Below are positions 48,594 through 60,681 of a DNA stretch of 64,000 nt, one piece after another. This stretch comes from Nephromyces sp. MM_2019 (taxonomy: Eukaryota; Apicomplexa; Aconoidasida; Nephromycida): contig JADHZB010001665.1 of NCBI GenBank assembly GCA_015657535.1, positions 25,054 through 89,053 of the forward strand, in the 5' to 3' direction. The notes under the pieces are model-generated. The model saw only the letters and a list, made by a program, of their open reading frames with translations. It was not told where the DNA came from and did no database searches. A program made the translations under genes and the position numbers. Positions within the stretch are counted from its first letter, which is position 1, and each line of letters begins with the position of its first letter.

Positions 48594-48879
48594 GCGCTCT
48601 TCTAGCGTTAAAAGACAGGCGGCAGCAACTTAAAATCATGACTATGGCTAATATAATTTCTAATCCACTGTATGGTAGAGCATTGCTCATTAGAGCCGAG
48701 CGTAACTACACTCATGAAGAATCCTAGAACTAGTCGTTAGAACCGAGTTAGCAGCGCATGTAAGGATTTTTACGGTACAATAATCACGGATAATATCAAC
48801 ATGCTTGCTTTGGAATACCTTTGCCATCACGCGAGCAATCTTTCGAATTATCATTTTGGTAGAGTACGGTTACTCCCGC

Positions 48880-48990
48880 ACACAAATTTACTTACACGCA
48901 CACGAATTTACTCAAACACACGAATTTACTCACATGCACACAAATTTACTCACATGCACACAAATTAACTCCCGCACACATATAGACTAT
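48880..48990. repeat. Tandem repeat, about five units of 18-20 bp
   Basis: Units read (A)CACGAATTTACTCACATGC with small variations (ACAAATTTACTC, ACGAATTTACTC). Confidence 0.8.
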
Positions 48991-51900
48991 TCATGTTCTC
49001 CGTAGGTGTTGGGACTGAACGCAAGTGAGCACAAAAACTGCGTGCACACCAGTGAATAACTGCAGAGACTCCTTTACATCCACTGCTAAAACACTTGCTC
49101 GACACCACATGAAGACACGGTTTCTCCAGGTATCAATGACTACTCCGCACTTGTGGATCAAGCACATGCAGGGTTCACGGAATGATTTTCATGCTTTGTT
49201 ATTCCCACATACCTCATCTTCTTGGGGCGTAACTGAAGCGTTCCTTCACCAGTACCGGTCACTGAGGAGAAAAAAGAAACAAACTTCCAAACATTTAGCC
49301 CACCCAGGAGTTAAAAGCACTACTGCTGCATCGCATATCGTGCACCATGGTAAAAGTTCATAGATATGCCAAATTTGAGTTTCTCAAGAATCACTTTGGT
49401 GCGTAAACGGAACAATTTTCGTTTTTGTCTCGGCGCTAAAAACTAGCAGAAAGTGCGTTGACCAATGTCATGCTTAATTCAGAAGCCATAGTAGAATAAA
49501 GAACTGTATCATAAAGTATGACAGCCACCCCATAATGAGTGTATAAGCGAACATCATTTGGTGGAGGGGATAGCGTGGTAAAATTAAGGAACAGGGACCC
49601 AACGGTATCGTTATAACCTCCCAATGGCAATGGATGCATTAAATTACTACGCTTCTGGATAACAAAAGTAGTTAACCGCATAATGGTTCAACCTGCAATG
49701 TGGATGGCTTGATCACTAAGAAGCACTATTTTAGTCATCGCATAGACTACAATAGCTCTTCCTCAAAAACACCATGTAGCTAAATGCAGGCCTAACTTTA
49801 TCGGGAAAGCTTGCTTCAGTTGCAGAAAAATGATGAGTCAAACAGAGTTTTTACTGGTCACACACTGAGAAACGGCAGGACAACGCGAATAACCACCACT
49901 AACAATCAGGACGTATAGCGTGTCATGCCAGGAAAAGCAGCGAAAAGTGAACCCCAGTGGTGCCGCAGTATGGTGGTCTCACATGATACATCAGCACTAA
50001 ATATACTTGAAGCTGTACATGTACAAGTGCCCATTTACATCTGCGAAAAGGGGGGCTAAATGGGGACTGCGCTACGCATTGGTACCGTGCATTCTTCTCT
50101 ATTTCGTGTCGGACAAAAACTTAGCCAATCCATGAAACACTGGCATATATATTTTAGAATGAAAAGCCAAGTCTTCAAATGCCATGGAACTCGTTGCAGA
50201 CACACGCCACAAGGACAAGACTAAAATTAGGAGCGCGCAATGGCCACTAGCACTAGATAGCACTGAAGCACAAAGATGCATCTGCTAAAAAACGAGAACG
50301 AGATCTTCACTAAGAAGAATAACTAGAGAAATTAGCCTTGGGCACTAAACATTTATGATGCTATGAATTCATCAGCCCCACAAAATGCCCTTTTGACATT
50401 CATTCTCAGCAAGGATGCCGGTACACGCTGAACATGAAGTGAAATAAAGAGGTACCAAAGGACTTTCCCGCTGCAATCTACTTGTATGAAAGTCATTTAC
50501 GTACCACACACAGCGTGCGAAGGCATCTGCTTTGTTACTTTGCACAAAATTGGGTTCATTATAGCTTTTGAGGATGAATGCAGCAAAATCTTCAAATGCT
50601 ACACTACACTGAGATATCACGTTGGCAGAGCATATCCGGAGAGCTCTCAACGCGGTATATACACACAGTTACTACCCCTTAACAGCACTACTTCCCATCA
50701 AAGCATACTTAGCGGAAAATATTTACAGGTAAAACTGATATAACTGTGCAGACTCAACATTGAAGCAACCGCCGAAACTAAATTTAATATATACCCCCTA
50801 AAAAGCATATACCAAACATATAAGACAAGCCTGAAGCGACTAAATACTGCCTTGGAAAGCACTGCCTACAAATTCTTAAAGTAACTTTCCCGCTTCATAG
50901 TGAAAAAATAGCTACAAGCCAACACTCCGGGGAACACCACGTAAGACATAAATAGGACAATGAATAGGATCTAGACACCAAAATAAGCGCAACTCTAGGA
51001 ATTCGCTGAGCTTCCTCTAAAAATTAACTGGCGCGATTTAGGAAGAATAACACTTGGAGAAACCCAGAAAAAGTCGCAATTTGACTGCATAAGAGGGAGG
51101 TGTTGGGGGGCCTGTTCTACACATTAAACCAAAATAAGTGCAAAAAAAGGGGTTCCAGCTCGGCATTTTCATGGTAACTAATCGGCAAAGAACCCATTTA
51201 TACGGAGCTATCTAACGTTACCATCAGAGAATGTAATGACTAACCAGTCAATGTGGTGATAAGAATTTTTGGTTAAAAAAATGCAATTTATACCCCACAG
51301 CAGCTAGATCTGGCTAGCGAGTTTTTCGGGTTAAAAAGGCAGCAAAGATAATTTTAACTCTTCTCTAGACTGATTTTACATGCTTAGCCAAAAAAAAACT
51401 TCAATGTATCGCACAGCGTAACATGAGGTTAAAAAAGCTTCGTAATGCATGCAATATCTCTAGACATCAGCATCATTCCAGCGGATGAAAGATTAAAGCT
51501 TAAAAAAAAATCAGCTCTATTGACAGAATAAAATCCCTAGTGGCAAGGCGGTTAATTCTGCTGAACAGCCAAGAAGCGATGAGTAACATTTTGAAATAAG
51601 ATATGCCACACAGAGGCAATCATATGGAAAATGCAGATAAAAACGCACCTTAAAATTACTGAAACTTGGCGGAGAATCCAACAAATACGCCCATCTAGTA
51701 GCTGTAAAGAGAAAGGCAATCTTTCACCTTAATCTGGGAGAAACTTACAGTCGTTGCATCCTATTCAACGTCATCAGCTATGGCAACAATAGCAACATTC
51801 TTCTACCCATATTTCCTTTCTTGAATAAACCCAATGTATTGTGAATAGGCGTGCTAAGTAAGAGTTCCAACAAGCAGATCCAAGTGAAATAGCTTCAGCT

Positions 51901-52287
51901 ATAATTCAAATCACAAAAACTAAATACGCCATCAGGTGTTCATTTACTCCAGGAAACCGGAAAGTACCGAAGTCCCTTATAATTTATGCTAACCATCAGA
52001 CATCTTAATTTAAGCCACTTTTACACGATTCAATACATGATAACTACTGTTTCACTAAAAAATGTTGCAATCTCCGGAGAATTACTCGCACTAAGTTTGA
52101 TTCATCATTATATAGCTTAGCCCTGCATAAACAAAACACGGCTTAAGCCCGTGCATTGGTTACAAGTCCTAGACACAAACGCCACCTGAAAATCGTTTGT
52201 GATACATATTTCTATCTGGTGTCAATTGGAGCGTATTACACCCTTTCATAACCACAAAGCCAGAAAAGCCGATTCTTTAAACAACGA
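48991..52287. other. Patchwork without a supported gene
   Basis: Short frames occur on both strands. Two minus-strand segments near 50120-50205 and 50530-50610 resemble each other at DNA level (shared GCATTTGAAGA(T/C)TT) and both read AFED followed by a hydrophobic residue. A plus-strand frame near 51650-51850 lacks an ATG but reads GGESNKYAHLVAVKRKAIFH and LNLGETYSRCILFNV. None has a convincing splice context. Confidence 0.3.
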
Positions 52288-52575
52288 ATGGAACCAAGCT
52301 TTTTTATAATTCGAGTATTTGCACCCTTTAAAGACTATTGGCGTGGATTGAGACGAGAGAGACTTAGGAATCAACGACATATCTTCTATAATCCGAACCA
52401 TTTTTGCTATACATTTTTGAACTTAGTAAAGCCTATACATAAATTGAATGAAAAGACACATCCTCTGGCGTTAGAAGCACTTCAGAAAGTATCAACTTTG
52501 CGAAACAACTTTTTATTCAAGCAAATTACACCCTTAATACTAAAAAACAATCCTATAAGCAAGCTGAAACTTTGA
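52288..52575 (+). CDS. Hypothetical ORF, 95 aa
   Basis: ATG 52288 to TGA 52575; the frame is open for 12 codons upstream of the ATG, back to a TAA. The product is basic and protein-like: FAPFKDYWRGLRRERLRN, HFCYTFLNLVKPIHKLNEK and HPLALEALQKVSTLRNN. I recognise no family and see no splice donors inside. It could be a single-exon gene, an exon, or a chance frame. Confidence 0.35.
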   Translation: MEPSFFIIRVFAPFKDYWRGLRRERLRNQRHIFYNPNHFCYTFLNLVKPIHKLNEKTHPLALEALQKVSTLRNNFLFKQITPLILKNNPISKLKL

Positions 52576-54966
52576 AATTTCTCTGGTGTGCTTGTACAAG
52601 TTTACTTTTGGAAGATACGAAGAAAACACAAGGTAGTGGCATTTACCCGTGACTCTCCAATGCCTCTGCTATTTTGAAAGCAAGCAAACTAGCAACTTTC
52701 AAAATAACAAATTAGGTAATAGCCTCCTTGAAGTTTCTGAAATGGCAAGAAAGTAGTAAAGACTAGATAAATACTCCAAATTCAAATATCTCATGAAGTA
52801 CTACCACAGGGGAGAGGCAATTTAAGCACAGTTCAAGCCAAAGCCTCAATTCTTTCTAGTATTATGAGTATAAACCACAAAACATCAACAGAAAACTTAT
52901 AGAAGAAATTTCGGACAAAGATATGCTGTCTCAACGCAATAGAGAAGGAAGTCCAAGAAAATTAGGAAATAAAGGACTTGAGTGTGTAGTAGCGACAAAT
53001 AATCACATTATAAATGCGCTTTCAAGCAGCATATTTTTACCTCAACTATCAATATTATTAGGAGTATCCGAGGAAATAAACTTTATTAACAATTTCATCG
53101 AAAATCAAGGGCGACTTTCCATGCCGTGGTAGCATCAGCGGAAGCGACGCAGTGATTTATCTGCGGAAAATTCAACGAAAAAATTTCACGCACGGTAATA
53201 CTGGATGAAGATTCTTCACATCTACATTCAGTGCAAAAATTTCACACACGGTAATATTGCGTGTCAGTTTCTTCAGATATACAGAAGAATATACCGAGAA
53301 TATATGGGTGTTTTAGCCAATTACAAGTAACCTCTTGTCGACTGTGGAATATTACAAACTAAATGGCATAAATAAAAAGCCTTGGCACATGGAAAGCTAA
53401 CTCGTCCAAGCTACATGAGGCAAGAAGACTACCAGCTTAGTAGCTGGATGCGACGAAGTGATATGCAAAAACGAGCACACCAATATATTCTCTAAAAAAA
53501 TAAAAAGAAGACATAGTCGATTCTTATTTGAAGTAAAAAGATGGTTTATCAAAGCCTAGCAGTTCCGCATACCTTCAATTCTGCATGAAAGAACAAGCAC
53601 ATAAACTATTTTTACTACTCCCCTAGAGTTCTAAATTTGAGCTGAGGCTCATTATTCTCTGTTTATGCCAAACACCCAGACGCATGTATCAAGCAATTAT
53701 TGACAATATATCTCCAAATAGTCCAGGCACTTTGATGCCAAGAAAGCTTTTTGTGGATTAAATTGCTTCGCCTATGTGATTTCAAACATATGCTAGGCAT
53801 AAATTTCATGATAAAAAAGGATCGAAAATATCGCAAAAACTCTGTAAGTTCTTAAATCGAGAAGCTGCAAATCTACTTTTATATGAGCACCTGCAACTTC
53901 CTGAAAATTCATAGCTGATAAAACTATTGCAGAGTCTAAAGAAAGAATGAGAGGTGCACTATCATCTATCGGTATTTCTATGCCTCGGAAAAAAATTATG
54001 GGAAACAATCTCATCCTCCAAGTGAAACATGCTCCATTCAAACTTTTTTATGAAATGAAAAAGCTTACACAAGGAAGAGCAAATAATATGACCTAAAAAG
54101 CCAGCCAGTTTTCCATGCGCAAAATACTGTAGCTCACTATGAAATGGTTGCCTAAGTGCCCTATATCTTATTTTATATAAGCAAACTGTGGAAACCAATG
54201 AACATTCTGATATCACAATAGAGAGTACTCCGAAAAACTGTATAAATGAAGACCACTACTGCGCAAAGCTTTTTCAAAGGGTTTTTGATCATCCGTTAAT
54301 ATTTTCGCCCCTAAAAAAATTAAATATTTATCGGAGGAAGAAATTCAAAGAGGACGAAGGTTATCTCAAACACAAAATGGCGAAAGTGGTCGTAACTCTG
54401 CGAGCATAGAAAATCTTTTTTAAGCCTGGAAGATGGTGTAATATTAGCAGAGCTCCACCCTAATAGCTTACCCAGCTAAGATAATCAAAAAGAAGAGCAA
54501 CGCTGCATCGATTACATTCAAATAAAAAGCAGCCCAGCCTGCTCGTTCATCGAAAAAAAGCTTCATAATGGCCTAGATTTTTTAAAGCGAAAGCATTCCG
54601 AAGAATACCAACTTTTTGCAAAAAAATTAACCCATAGGAGAAACCGCACAGTTGTGCCAAAATGGCTATTCTTTCATATATATCTAGGGGTTCGCATGAG
54701 ATTCATGTGTCTTAAGAATCAGGACGCAAATTTCTAGCCATGAAGAGCGTCTCCATAATTCTAAGCAACATATATATCTACCTGCACACTTACTGTCAGG
54801 CATCTACGGAAGATATTCCCCAATCAGCAGACCTAGAAATCCATGTTACCACTGTTATTTTCCGTAACACTAATCTCTGGGATATTCACCAAATTTCTCT
54901 AACGATAAGGATATGTAGCCTTTGCTACAGCGCCAGAAACGCTCAGTAACCTAAATTAATTCCCTG
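52576..54966. other. Patchwork with overlapping partial frames
   Basis: A tandem duplication lies at 53163-53275 (shared AAAAATTTCAC(G/A)CACGGTAATA). On the minus strand, two frames at 53793-54041 and 53962-54216 overlap. The first contains RGIEIPIDDSAPLILSLDSA and MNFQEVAGAHIKVDLQLLDL; the second contains SELQYFAHGKLAGFLGHI. They may be exons or one frameshifted gene. On the plus strand, an acceptor TTACTGTCAG before about 54800 opens ASTEDIPQSADLEIHVTTV. None could be assembled into a gene. Confidence 0.3.
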
Positions 54967-55341
54967 CTAAAAAAGAGTTAGCCGTTCATTAACCGAGCTA
55001 TTTAAAGTAATTTCATAACAGGTATAGGGTTGTCGATATTTCAGATTAACGATATAACCTGATGTGAAGGAATATAGCAGAGAATTAGTGCTTAGCGTTG
55101 AAAAAGCTGGAGTCGAAGATTTAACAATACAAAAAGTAGTGATCCAGAGATAAGACAAGGCGAACCTGATGACTATGCTTACCCGGTCTACGAAGGGAAT
55201 TGAGCAGTCATGCATTCGCTGTTCACAAGGAAATTCTCCCATAATTTCGCAGCACTTCAATTTTTGGCTACTCAGCGTTTGGTAGGCTATATGAAGACAC
55301 ATGTGCACCATTTTTATCGCAAAAATGATGACTTCAACCAC
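54967..55341 (-). CDS. Hypothetical ORF, 124 aa
   Basis: The frame runs from ATG 55341 to TAG 54967. The first half reads MVEVIIFAIKMVHMCLHIAY and EIMGEFPCEQRMHDCS. A strong donor-like site (CGG|GTAAGC) lies just after FVDR, so this may be a first exon ending near 55185 rather than a whole gene. The second half contains YIVNLKYRQPYTCYEITLN. One hydrophobic stretch (IRFALSYLWITTFCIV) could span a membrane if the ORF is translated whole. No family is recognised. Confidence 0.35.
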   Translation of the reverse strand: MVEVIIFAIKMVHMCLHIAYQTLSSQKLKCCEIMGEFPCEQRMHDCSIPFVDRVSIVIRFALSYLWITTFCIVKSSTPAFSTLSTNSLLYSFTSGYIVNLKYRQPYTCYEITLNSSVNERLTLF

Positions 55342-55644
55342 AGTTTTAGCCTATAAGCCTCAAACTCTGCAGAGAACGGGTGGTTTTTGTGCCATGACCG
55401 CATTTCCGTGGCCTTAAATGATAGTGCGCATAGTTACTCAGCAAATATGATGCAGCGACATTGTCAACTCTCTACGGTTATGGTGGGGAGTGCGTGGACA
55501 GCTCCTACGACCGGGCTGTCGCGCTGGTCGTCTCCTTGTGTTTTCGCGTTACGTGCAACCTATCATCGAATATGTACGAATTCGCCGCGTTGCGACGACA
55601 TCATCAAGACGACAGCCACTCACTCTGGGCGAGCTAAGCAACGT

Positions 55645-55795
55645 GCTAACTCGGCTCTCTGCGTGAGAAAAGCAAAGTGGTGACTCGACTCTGCGTGAGA
55701 AAAGCAAAGTGGTGACTCGACTCTCTGCGTGAGAAAAGCAAAGTGGTGACTCTCTGGTTGAGTTAAGCAACGTGGAGACACAACTCGACTGAGAC
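55645..55795. repeat. Tandem repeat, three to four units of about 35 bp
   Basis: Units read CTCTGCGTGAGAAAAGCAAA followed by GTGGTGACTCGA. The last copy is diverged (TTGAGTTAAGCAACGTGG). Confidence 0.85.
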
Positions 55796-57884
55796 GTAGG
55801 TGACACCGAATCCTCAGCGCTGATAAAACTAGGGAACCAAAGTAATATATGGACTGAGCACCTTGTGCATTGATGGTAAAAGACAAGGTCAAAAGAGTTG
55901 CTTGAAGGCTAAGGTACAAAAAACATGCTATCTTGATGGCCAAATTTTTCCTCAAATTGCAAGGGTCATGACTAGAAATTTTGAGTGGAATTAAGCAGCA
56001 AGATGAGATACTCGCATATAACGTGAGGACATGCTCTGGTTGTGGGCAACAGGATTGTATTTTCTGGATATTCTTTTACTCTATACGCAGGTACTGGAGC
56101 AATTGGACCTAAAATTTCATGTTTATATCTTTGAAGCTGAAAAGTAAAAATTATAGCGCATCTTCCTTAATGGCTTAATTGTTTATATTGTGTTACTTGT
56201 ATATTAGTTTGTAATATAATAAGCATATTACATGAATTGGAACGCCTTTCTTGAGGAGCTCCTGGTGTTGGTACCGCAACGAGGCATTTTTAGCATAACC
56301 TTCATTACCATCCCCGTGACCTCGAGGAATGTGTTGAAGTAGTTAAGACAGCAGCCACGTCAAGTTTTTTCCCCGCATCTTTCCAGAGTCCGTGATCACG
56401 CGAATATAGTTTCTGCCAGCTTTTCGCTACGTCGCGCCCACAGTAATTTTTGAATTCATGCGCGCAAACAGGAGTGATCTTTGGTATAATATGAACAATC
56501 CCACTTCTCAAGATGTTTTCTCGAAAAATGGCTGAACCCCGGTGAAGTTACTTTGTGGCTCACAGCAATGTATTCCTCGCAAGAAGCTGCTGTAAATCAT
56601 TATTTGCAAGGTTAAAATGGATGCTGCCGTAGTAATTTATACCCTTGTTATATTTTTTGAAGCCTCTTCTTGTGACTCTCTCTGCAACATATTCATTAAG
56701 TTATTTGAGCGAAGTTTTTTTGTCACTTTTCTCATTGGTATATAGCGGTATTTATTTCTGCAAAGGGTAAAAAGCAGTCGATGCTTAAATTCTATGATTT
56801 GCTTTACTTTTCGTGTTATAAAAAATAAAAATAACATCTTTGCATTGCAATAATACGCAGAGATTTTCCGTGAAAAATAGTTCCTGTGATGTGGCTTTTC
56901 CACGGGAGGATGATGATTTTATAGGCGCTGAAATCCTGCCATCCTAAGGTGAGGTTTTAAAGCCTCATACTTTGAGCTTTTGCATCAAAAAGGTTAGCTT
57001 TGAAACCAAACTAATGCTTCCAAGATAAACTCTATAAATACCTAAGGGCAGCTAATAACATACGGATTGAAGAATGTTTTCCGCATCAAAAGATCCTAAA
57101 CAATTACGATAGTTAAATTCATAATGATCATACTTAGCAATGGCTCAAGAGTACTTTTTACTTTACTTGGAGTTGCAGAAGAGCAGTACCCCCCCTGTTC
57201 TTAACGCTCGCCGCTGCTAAACCAACACACAGGACTTTTCCTGGCAGCTATTGATTTCAATTGCCCATAATTTTGATTTATGAATGAAATTCTTGTTAAA
57301 GATACGAAGTTCCTTCTGCGTGGCACACTTTTCTAAGCATATTACAGCAAAAAATCCATACTAGCTAGCTTCAGCATTAGCAACTGCTGTGGCATAAGGC
57401 TCTTTCACCATTTGAAAACTTGATATTGGCTCTCTAATTTTTGTTTCCTTTCAGTGAAAATGAAGTGAAGAGAGTAAATTAGCTAAGCAAACCGCTGATT
57501 AACATTTCAAAGAATTAATATGGTTAAAATTACACAGTGCTCCACATGATCAATTTCAGGTGGAGAGCTTTCAATTGCCATGTGAGTTTTGACAAATTTC
57601 GCACACGTGCTAAAATTATATACTTAGCATTACTGAGACGCTAGGCTATATAAGATCAGCCAAGAAATGCGTCTAGAGAGGTATCTTTTAAAATATGTGT
57701 AGCTGCAAGCATTGCTACGACCTCTACCGAATGCATTTAAAGAATAAAGTCCCCAAATTTCTATTGAAAGATCTCAAGGCAGTACAAATCCACCTTCACA
57801 AGCGCAGGCTATGCATTTCAATGAAGTAGGCTCAAAGTATCTAGTATTAAGGTGGTGTTACCAATAAGTATAATTTGCTACATG
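55796..57884. other. Mostly unsupported, includes one candidate exon
   Basis: The best element is a minus-strand exon at 56643-56757 (separate entry). A further minus-strand frame at 56305-56511 reads EFKNYCGRDVAKSWQKLYS and is GC-richer than its surroundings. The rest shows nothing I can support. Confidence 0.35.
56643..56757 (-). CDS. Candidate exon of an unknown gene
   Basis: A strong acceptor (CTTTTTACCCTTTGCAG) precedes a 115-nt frame in phase 2 that reads NKYRYIPMRKVTKKLRSNN then LMNMLQRESQEEASKNITR. It ends either at a GTATAA donor or, unspliced, at the stop in the same triplets. The peptide is basic then acidic and helical, which looks like genuine coding sequence. Three different upstream frames are open, so I could not choose its partner. 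Confidence 0.4.
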
Positions 57885-58160
57885 CTAAGCCCCATATGAC
57901 GCATTAGCGTTAACTAACCAGTTTCTAACTATCATGATATTTTCTGCTTTAGAAATTATTAGATATATTTCTACTATGAATTGTGTGATTGAGTTGGATA
58001 TTTCTAATAACCTACTTCCATAAATTACTCCACGATTATCACACCAATAGAATATCTGTGCCTTCATGTCTACATGAAAAACTGACTTGGAACCAGTTTC
58101 TTTAGGTACACGTTCACGAGAACGCATATTCATGGCACTCACCTTGAGAACATGCATCAC
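57885..58160 (-). CDS. Hypothetical ORF, 91 aa
   Basis: The frame contains VPKETGSKSVFHVDMKAQIF, YWCDNRGVIYGSRLLEISN and VEIYLIISKAENIMIVRNWL. It looks protein-like but I recognise no family. A strong donor-like site (CTCAAG|GTGAGTG) occurs six codons after the ATG, so the real structure may differ. It could be a remnant of a mobile element. Confidence 0.3.
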   Translation of the reverse strand: MMHVLKVSAMNMRSRERVPKETGSKSVFHVDMKAQIFYWCDNRGVIYGSRLLEISNSITQFIVEIYLIISKAENIMIVRNWLVNANASYGA

Positions 58161-58179
58161 AATTTCACGCTAACACGTC

Positions 58180-58410
58180 AGTACTATCCTGTAAGGCTCA
58201 CACATCATCGCCATTCTCTAAGGCGCGTGCACCGCTACCATGCTCTGCGGCTCACACAGCCACCGCCCTCTAAGGCCTGCACAACTCCTCAATCCCCCCA
58301 CACATTATCACCAGCCCCTAAAGCCCCCCTCACACCACCACCACCACCACCACCACCATCCCTTCAATCCCCCCACATACCACCACGATTCCCTTACCAA
58401 TCCTCAATAG
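58180..58410. repeat. CAC-rich degenerate repeat
   Basis: Imperfect units of about 45-50 bp contain (G/A)GCTCACACA(T/G)CC(A/C)CCGCC and CTCTAAGGC, followed by (CAC)8 and CCCCCCACA. The plus-strand frame across it is Pro/His-rich and is a by-product of the repeat. Confidence 0.65.
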
Positions 58411-58755
58411 ATAATCCATGCTTCTAACAATGATTATCTTCGAACCAAAGGCCACCGCATAGAAATAGACCATCCCGATGTTAATTTTACAGCCGCAAAG
58501 TTCACATGCTCTCCCTTGTTTCTCCTCAAGATTTTTTATGGAAATCAGATCAAGCTGACTGATGAAGCGCCTCAGTAACCTACCCTACCAAGGATTATTT
58601 GCCATCACTTTATTAGCCTTACCCCACCACCTAACAATTCGAAAGCCCCCCGGCGCGCAATGTATACCCCTCTTTTAATACCCACACATCAGGGCCTCAG
58701 CGATTAGTTCCATACCGCGTAGGACGTGCACCTGCCTGAGCGTTAAACTAGGCAA

Positions 58756-58962
58756 TTATCTTCGTACATATACCATCTCACTGACTTTCACTCCAGAAAA
58801 CCCCTTGTTTGCACTTGAACCCTTTTTTGACCACATTGTTCTTTTATATTCATCGTAGTCATCCTTCAGGTAGACCCCACATTTGCAATAAAAATGCCCC
58901 TCATTAGTTGTTAAATAATAGACCCATGAATAAACCTGTGTCCACGTGAATTGAGCGGCCAC
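58756..58962 (-). CDS. Hypothetical ORF or last exon, up to 68 aa
   Basis: The frame reads VYSWVYYLTTNEGHFYCKCG then VYLKDDYDEYKRTMWSKKG, ending EMVYVRR and TAA. A GGACACAG acceptor-like site precedes VYSWV, so it may be a terminal exon. The aromatic-rich start and charged end look like real protein, but no family is recognised. Confidence 0.35.
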   Translation of the reverse strand: MAAQFTWTQVYSWVYYLTTNEGHFYCKCGVYLKDDYDEYKRTMWSKKGSSANKGFSGVKVSEMVYVRR

Positions 58963-59340
58963 AGAGAATATAAATCACCGGGAGAAAATGGAAGCCAGCG
59001 TGTCGTAAGAACTGCCCAGACTAATTCTTTCAAAAGAGCGACCTCGCTTTGTCTCTGTTTTGGTTGAGGAATGAAAACAAAGAGTATATGTTTTTCACTG
59101 AGAGGTGACGGTTGGAACACCGGGTGTTGCAGCTGCTTTTTTAATGAGAAACTGTTTTTAAGTTGGTTCAATACAAAGGCTGTTACTTATAGGGAAGATG
59201 GGGATTTCATACTTTTACGGGCGCAGCCCCCCATATTTGAAGAGTTCACTCTACCGGGATTAAGCACAGGTTATACTGCGATAAAGGAGTGTACGTACAT
59301 TGAGTGGGGAAACTATTACTGCACTATATCCACGTGTCTT

Positions 59341-59525
59341 CAGTGAGGATGATGATTGTATTGGTATTTTTTAGATAGGGTAGAGTGTTTTGATAGAGTG
59401 GGGTGTGTGCTTTGTTTAGTGAGGAGGATGGTTGTGTTGGTATTTTTTTGATAGGGTAGAGTGATTTGATAGAGTGGGGTGTGTGCTTTGTTTAGTGAAG
59501 ATGATGGTTGTGTTGGTATTTTTTA
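59341..59525. repeat. Tandem repeat, two and a half units of about 80 bp
   Basis: Units contain GTGAGGA(T/G)GATG(A/G)TTGT, TTGGTATTTTTT, GATAGGGTAGAGTG and TTTGATAGAGTGGGGTGTGT. Confidence 0.85.
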
Positions 59526-60327
59526 ATAGGAAAGTGTGGTTTTCTAACCTGTTTGCCCATAGGGTGTGTATTCTTTGTAGCCGATAATATCATCTGCTCT
59601 TTATAGTGAAGATGACTACGCTTCTGGTATAATTTGCGTATATAGTTGAAAGATTCTAAGCTCCTGCTATTTCATCCTACGTTTAAACGCGGCCAACCAT
59701 ATCGAAATAACAAAGTTTTGATAAACTCCTTTCAATGTGCTTCATTATTACGCTTTGGTAATAGGTGGTTGATGTAATGAGAGCACGGTGAATTAGCGTT
59801 TCGCACGAATTTTTTTTATCTGCTTATAGGGGAAGGTAATTATATTAGTTATACGTGTGTGTGATATTTATATAGTTCTACATGTTATAATATAATGTAA
59901 TTTCAGGTGTGCGATAATTTAGTTATGAAATCCAGCTTAATTAGCGTTTCCTTCAATTTGGTTCACATGTTTCTTAATAATGATGTAGTAATAGGTGTCA
60001 TATGACTTCAATATATCCATTTTTTTTAAAAACACACACATATTTGCTTTTTTTCAACTCACGCGTGGTTTGCCATCGTTTGGCTAAAGAAAATGATGTT
60101 TTCTGCATCTTGAAAAAATGAAGAAGATTGAAACGACTAATCTCATCAACTTTCATTAAGTTGTGCCAAAAATCTTCAATTTTTTAGTCTTTTGCTATCC
60201 TCCTTCAACTCTATTTTTAACTTCATCCTTCTCTAGGATAATTTTTCAGATTTAATTATCCCTCAATACATACTTTGCCACACACCATAGAAAATGTTTA
60301 TGGTTTTCCTCATAATTTGATGTGTAG

Positions 60328-60528
60328 GTGAGGAGAATTGTTTCAAAACTCGGAAGCTATGAATTCATGACTGTGGCTGACAGTGCGGAGAATAACCTTT
60401 GTTTCCTTGTATATAATCTTTTATTTTGGCAGCAACGACGGTACACCAATCCCACTGGATGGGTCTTGAAGACAAAATTCAATTTGGATGCGAAGTTTTT
60501 CCATTCCGAAGAATTGGCAATACCATGA
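60328..60528 (+). CDS. Ambiguous ORF, 66 aa
   Basis: The plus frame reads KLGSYEFMTVADSAENNLC then NPTGWVLKTKFNLDAKFFHS and ends TGA. A TTTTATTTTGGCAG acceptor-like site lies inside it, before QRRYTNPTG. The minus strand of the same DNA is open too (NSSEWKNFASKLNFVFKTHP). I cannot decide which strand, if either, is coding. Confidence 0.25.
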   Translation: MRRIVSKLGSYEFMTVADSAENNLCFLVYNLLFWQQRRYTNPTGWVLKTKFNLDAKFFHSEELAIP

Positions 60529-60634
60529 TTTAAGCCCTTAATGCTGCGAGCAGTTTGATAACCGGATAATGGTTATATGTGTTTTACTTCTCAATGATCT
60601 TCGCCTTTTTTTTGTTCGTGTGTGCATACCAAAG

Positions 60635-60681
60635 CATACGAGGAGGGAGATTGGACCTCTTTGACGCGGAGTATCAAGCTG
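60635..60681 (+). CDS. Candidate short exon
   Basis: A 47-nt frame in phase 1 between AG and GTGTGA reads AYEEGDWTSLTRSIKL, typical of a short helix. It would be part of a plus-strand gene upstream of the DHHC gene, but I found no certain partner exons. Confidence 0.25.

Noticed and set aside
56305..56511. NYCGRDVAKSWQKLYSRDH, weakly like a cytochrome b5 haem-binding region
   Set aside because: The HPGG haem motif is absent and only one short patch resembles the family.
58152..58427. Pro/His-rich plus-strand frame of 91 codons
   Set aside because: It is produced by the CAC/CCCCCACA repeat and has no other coding signal.
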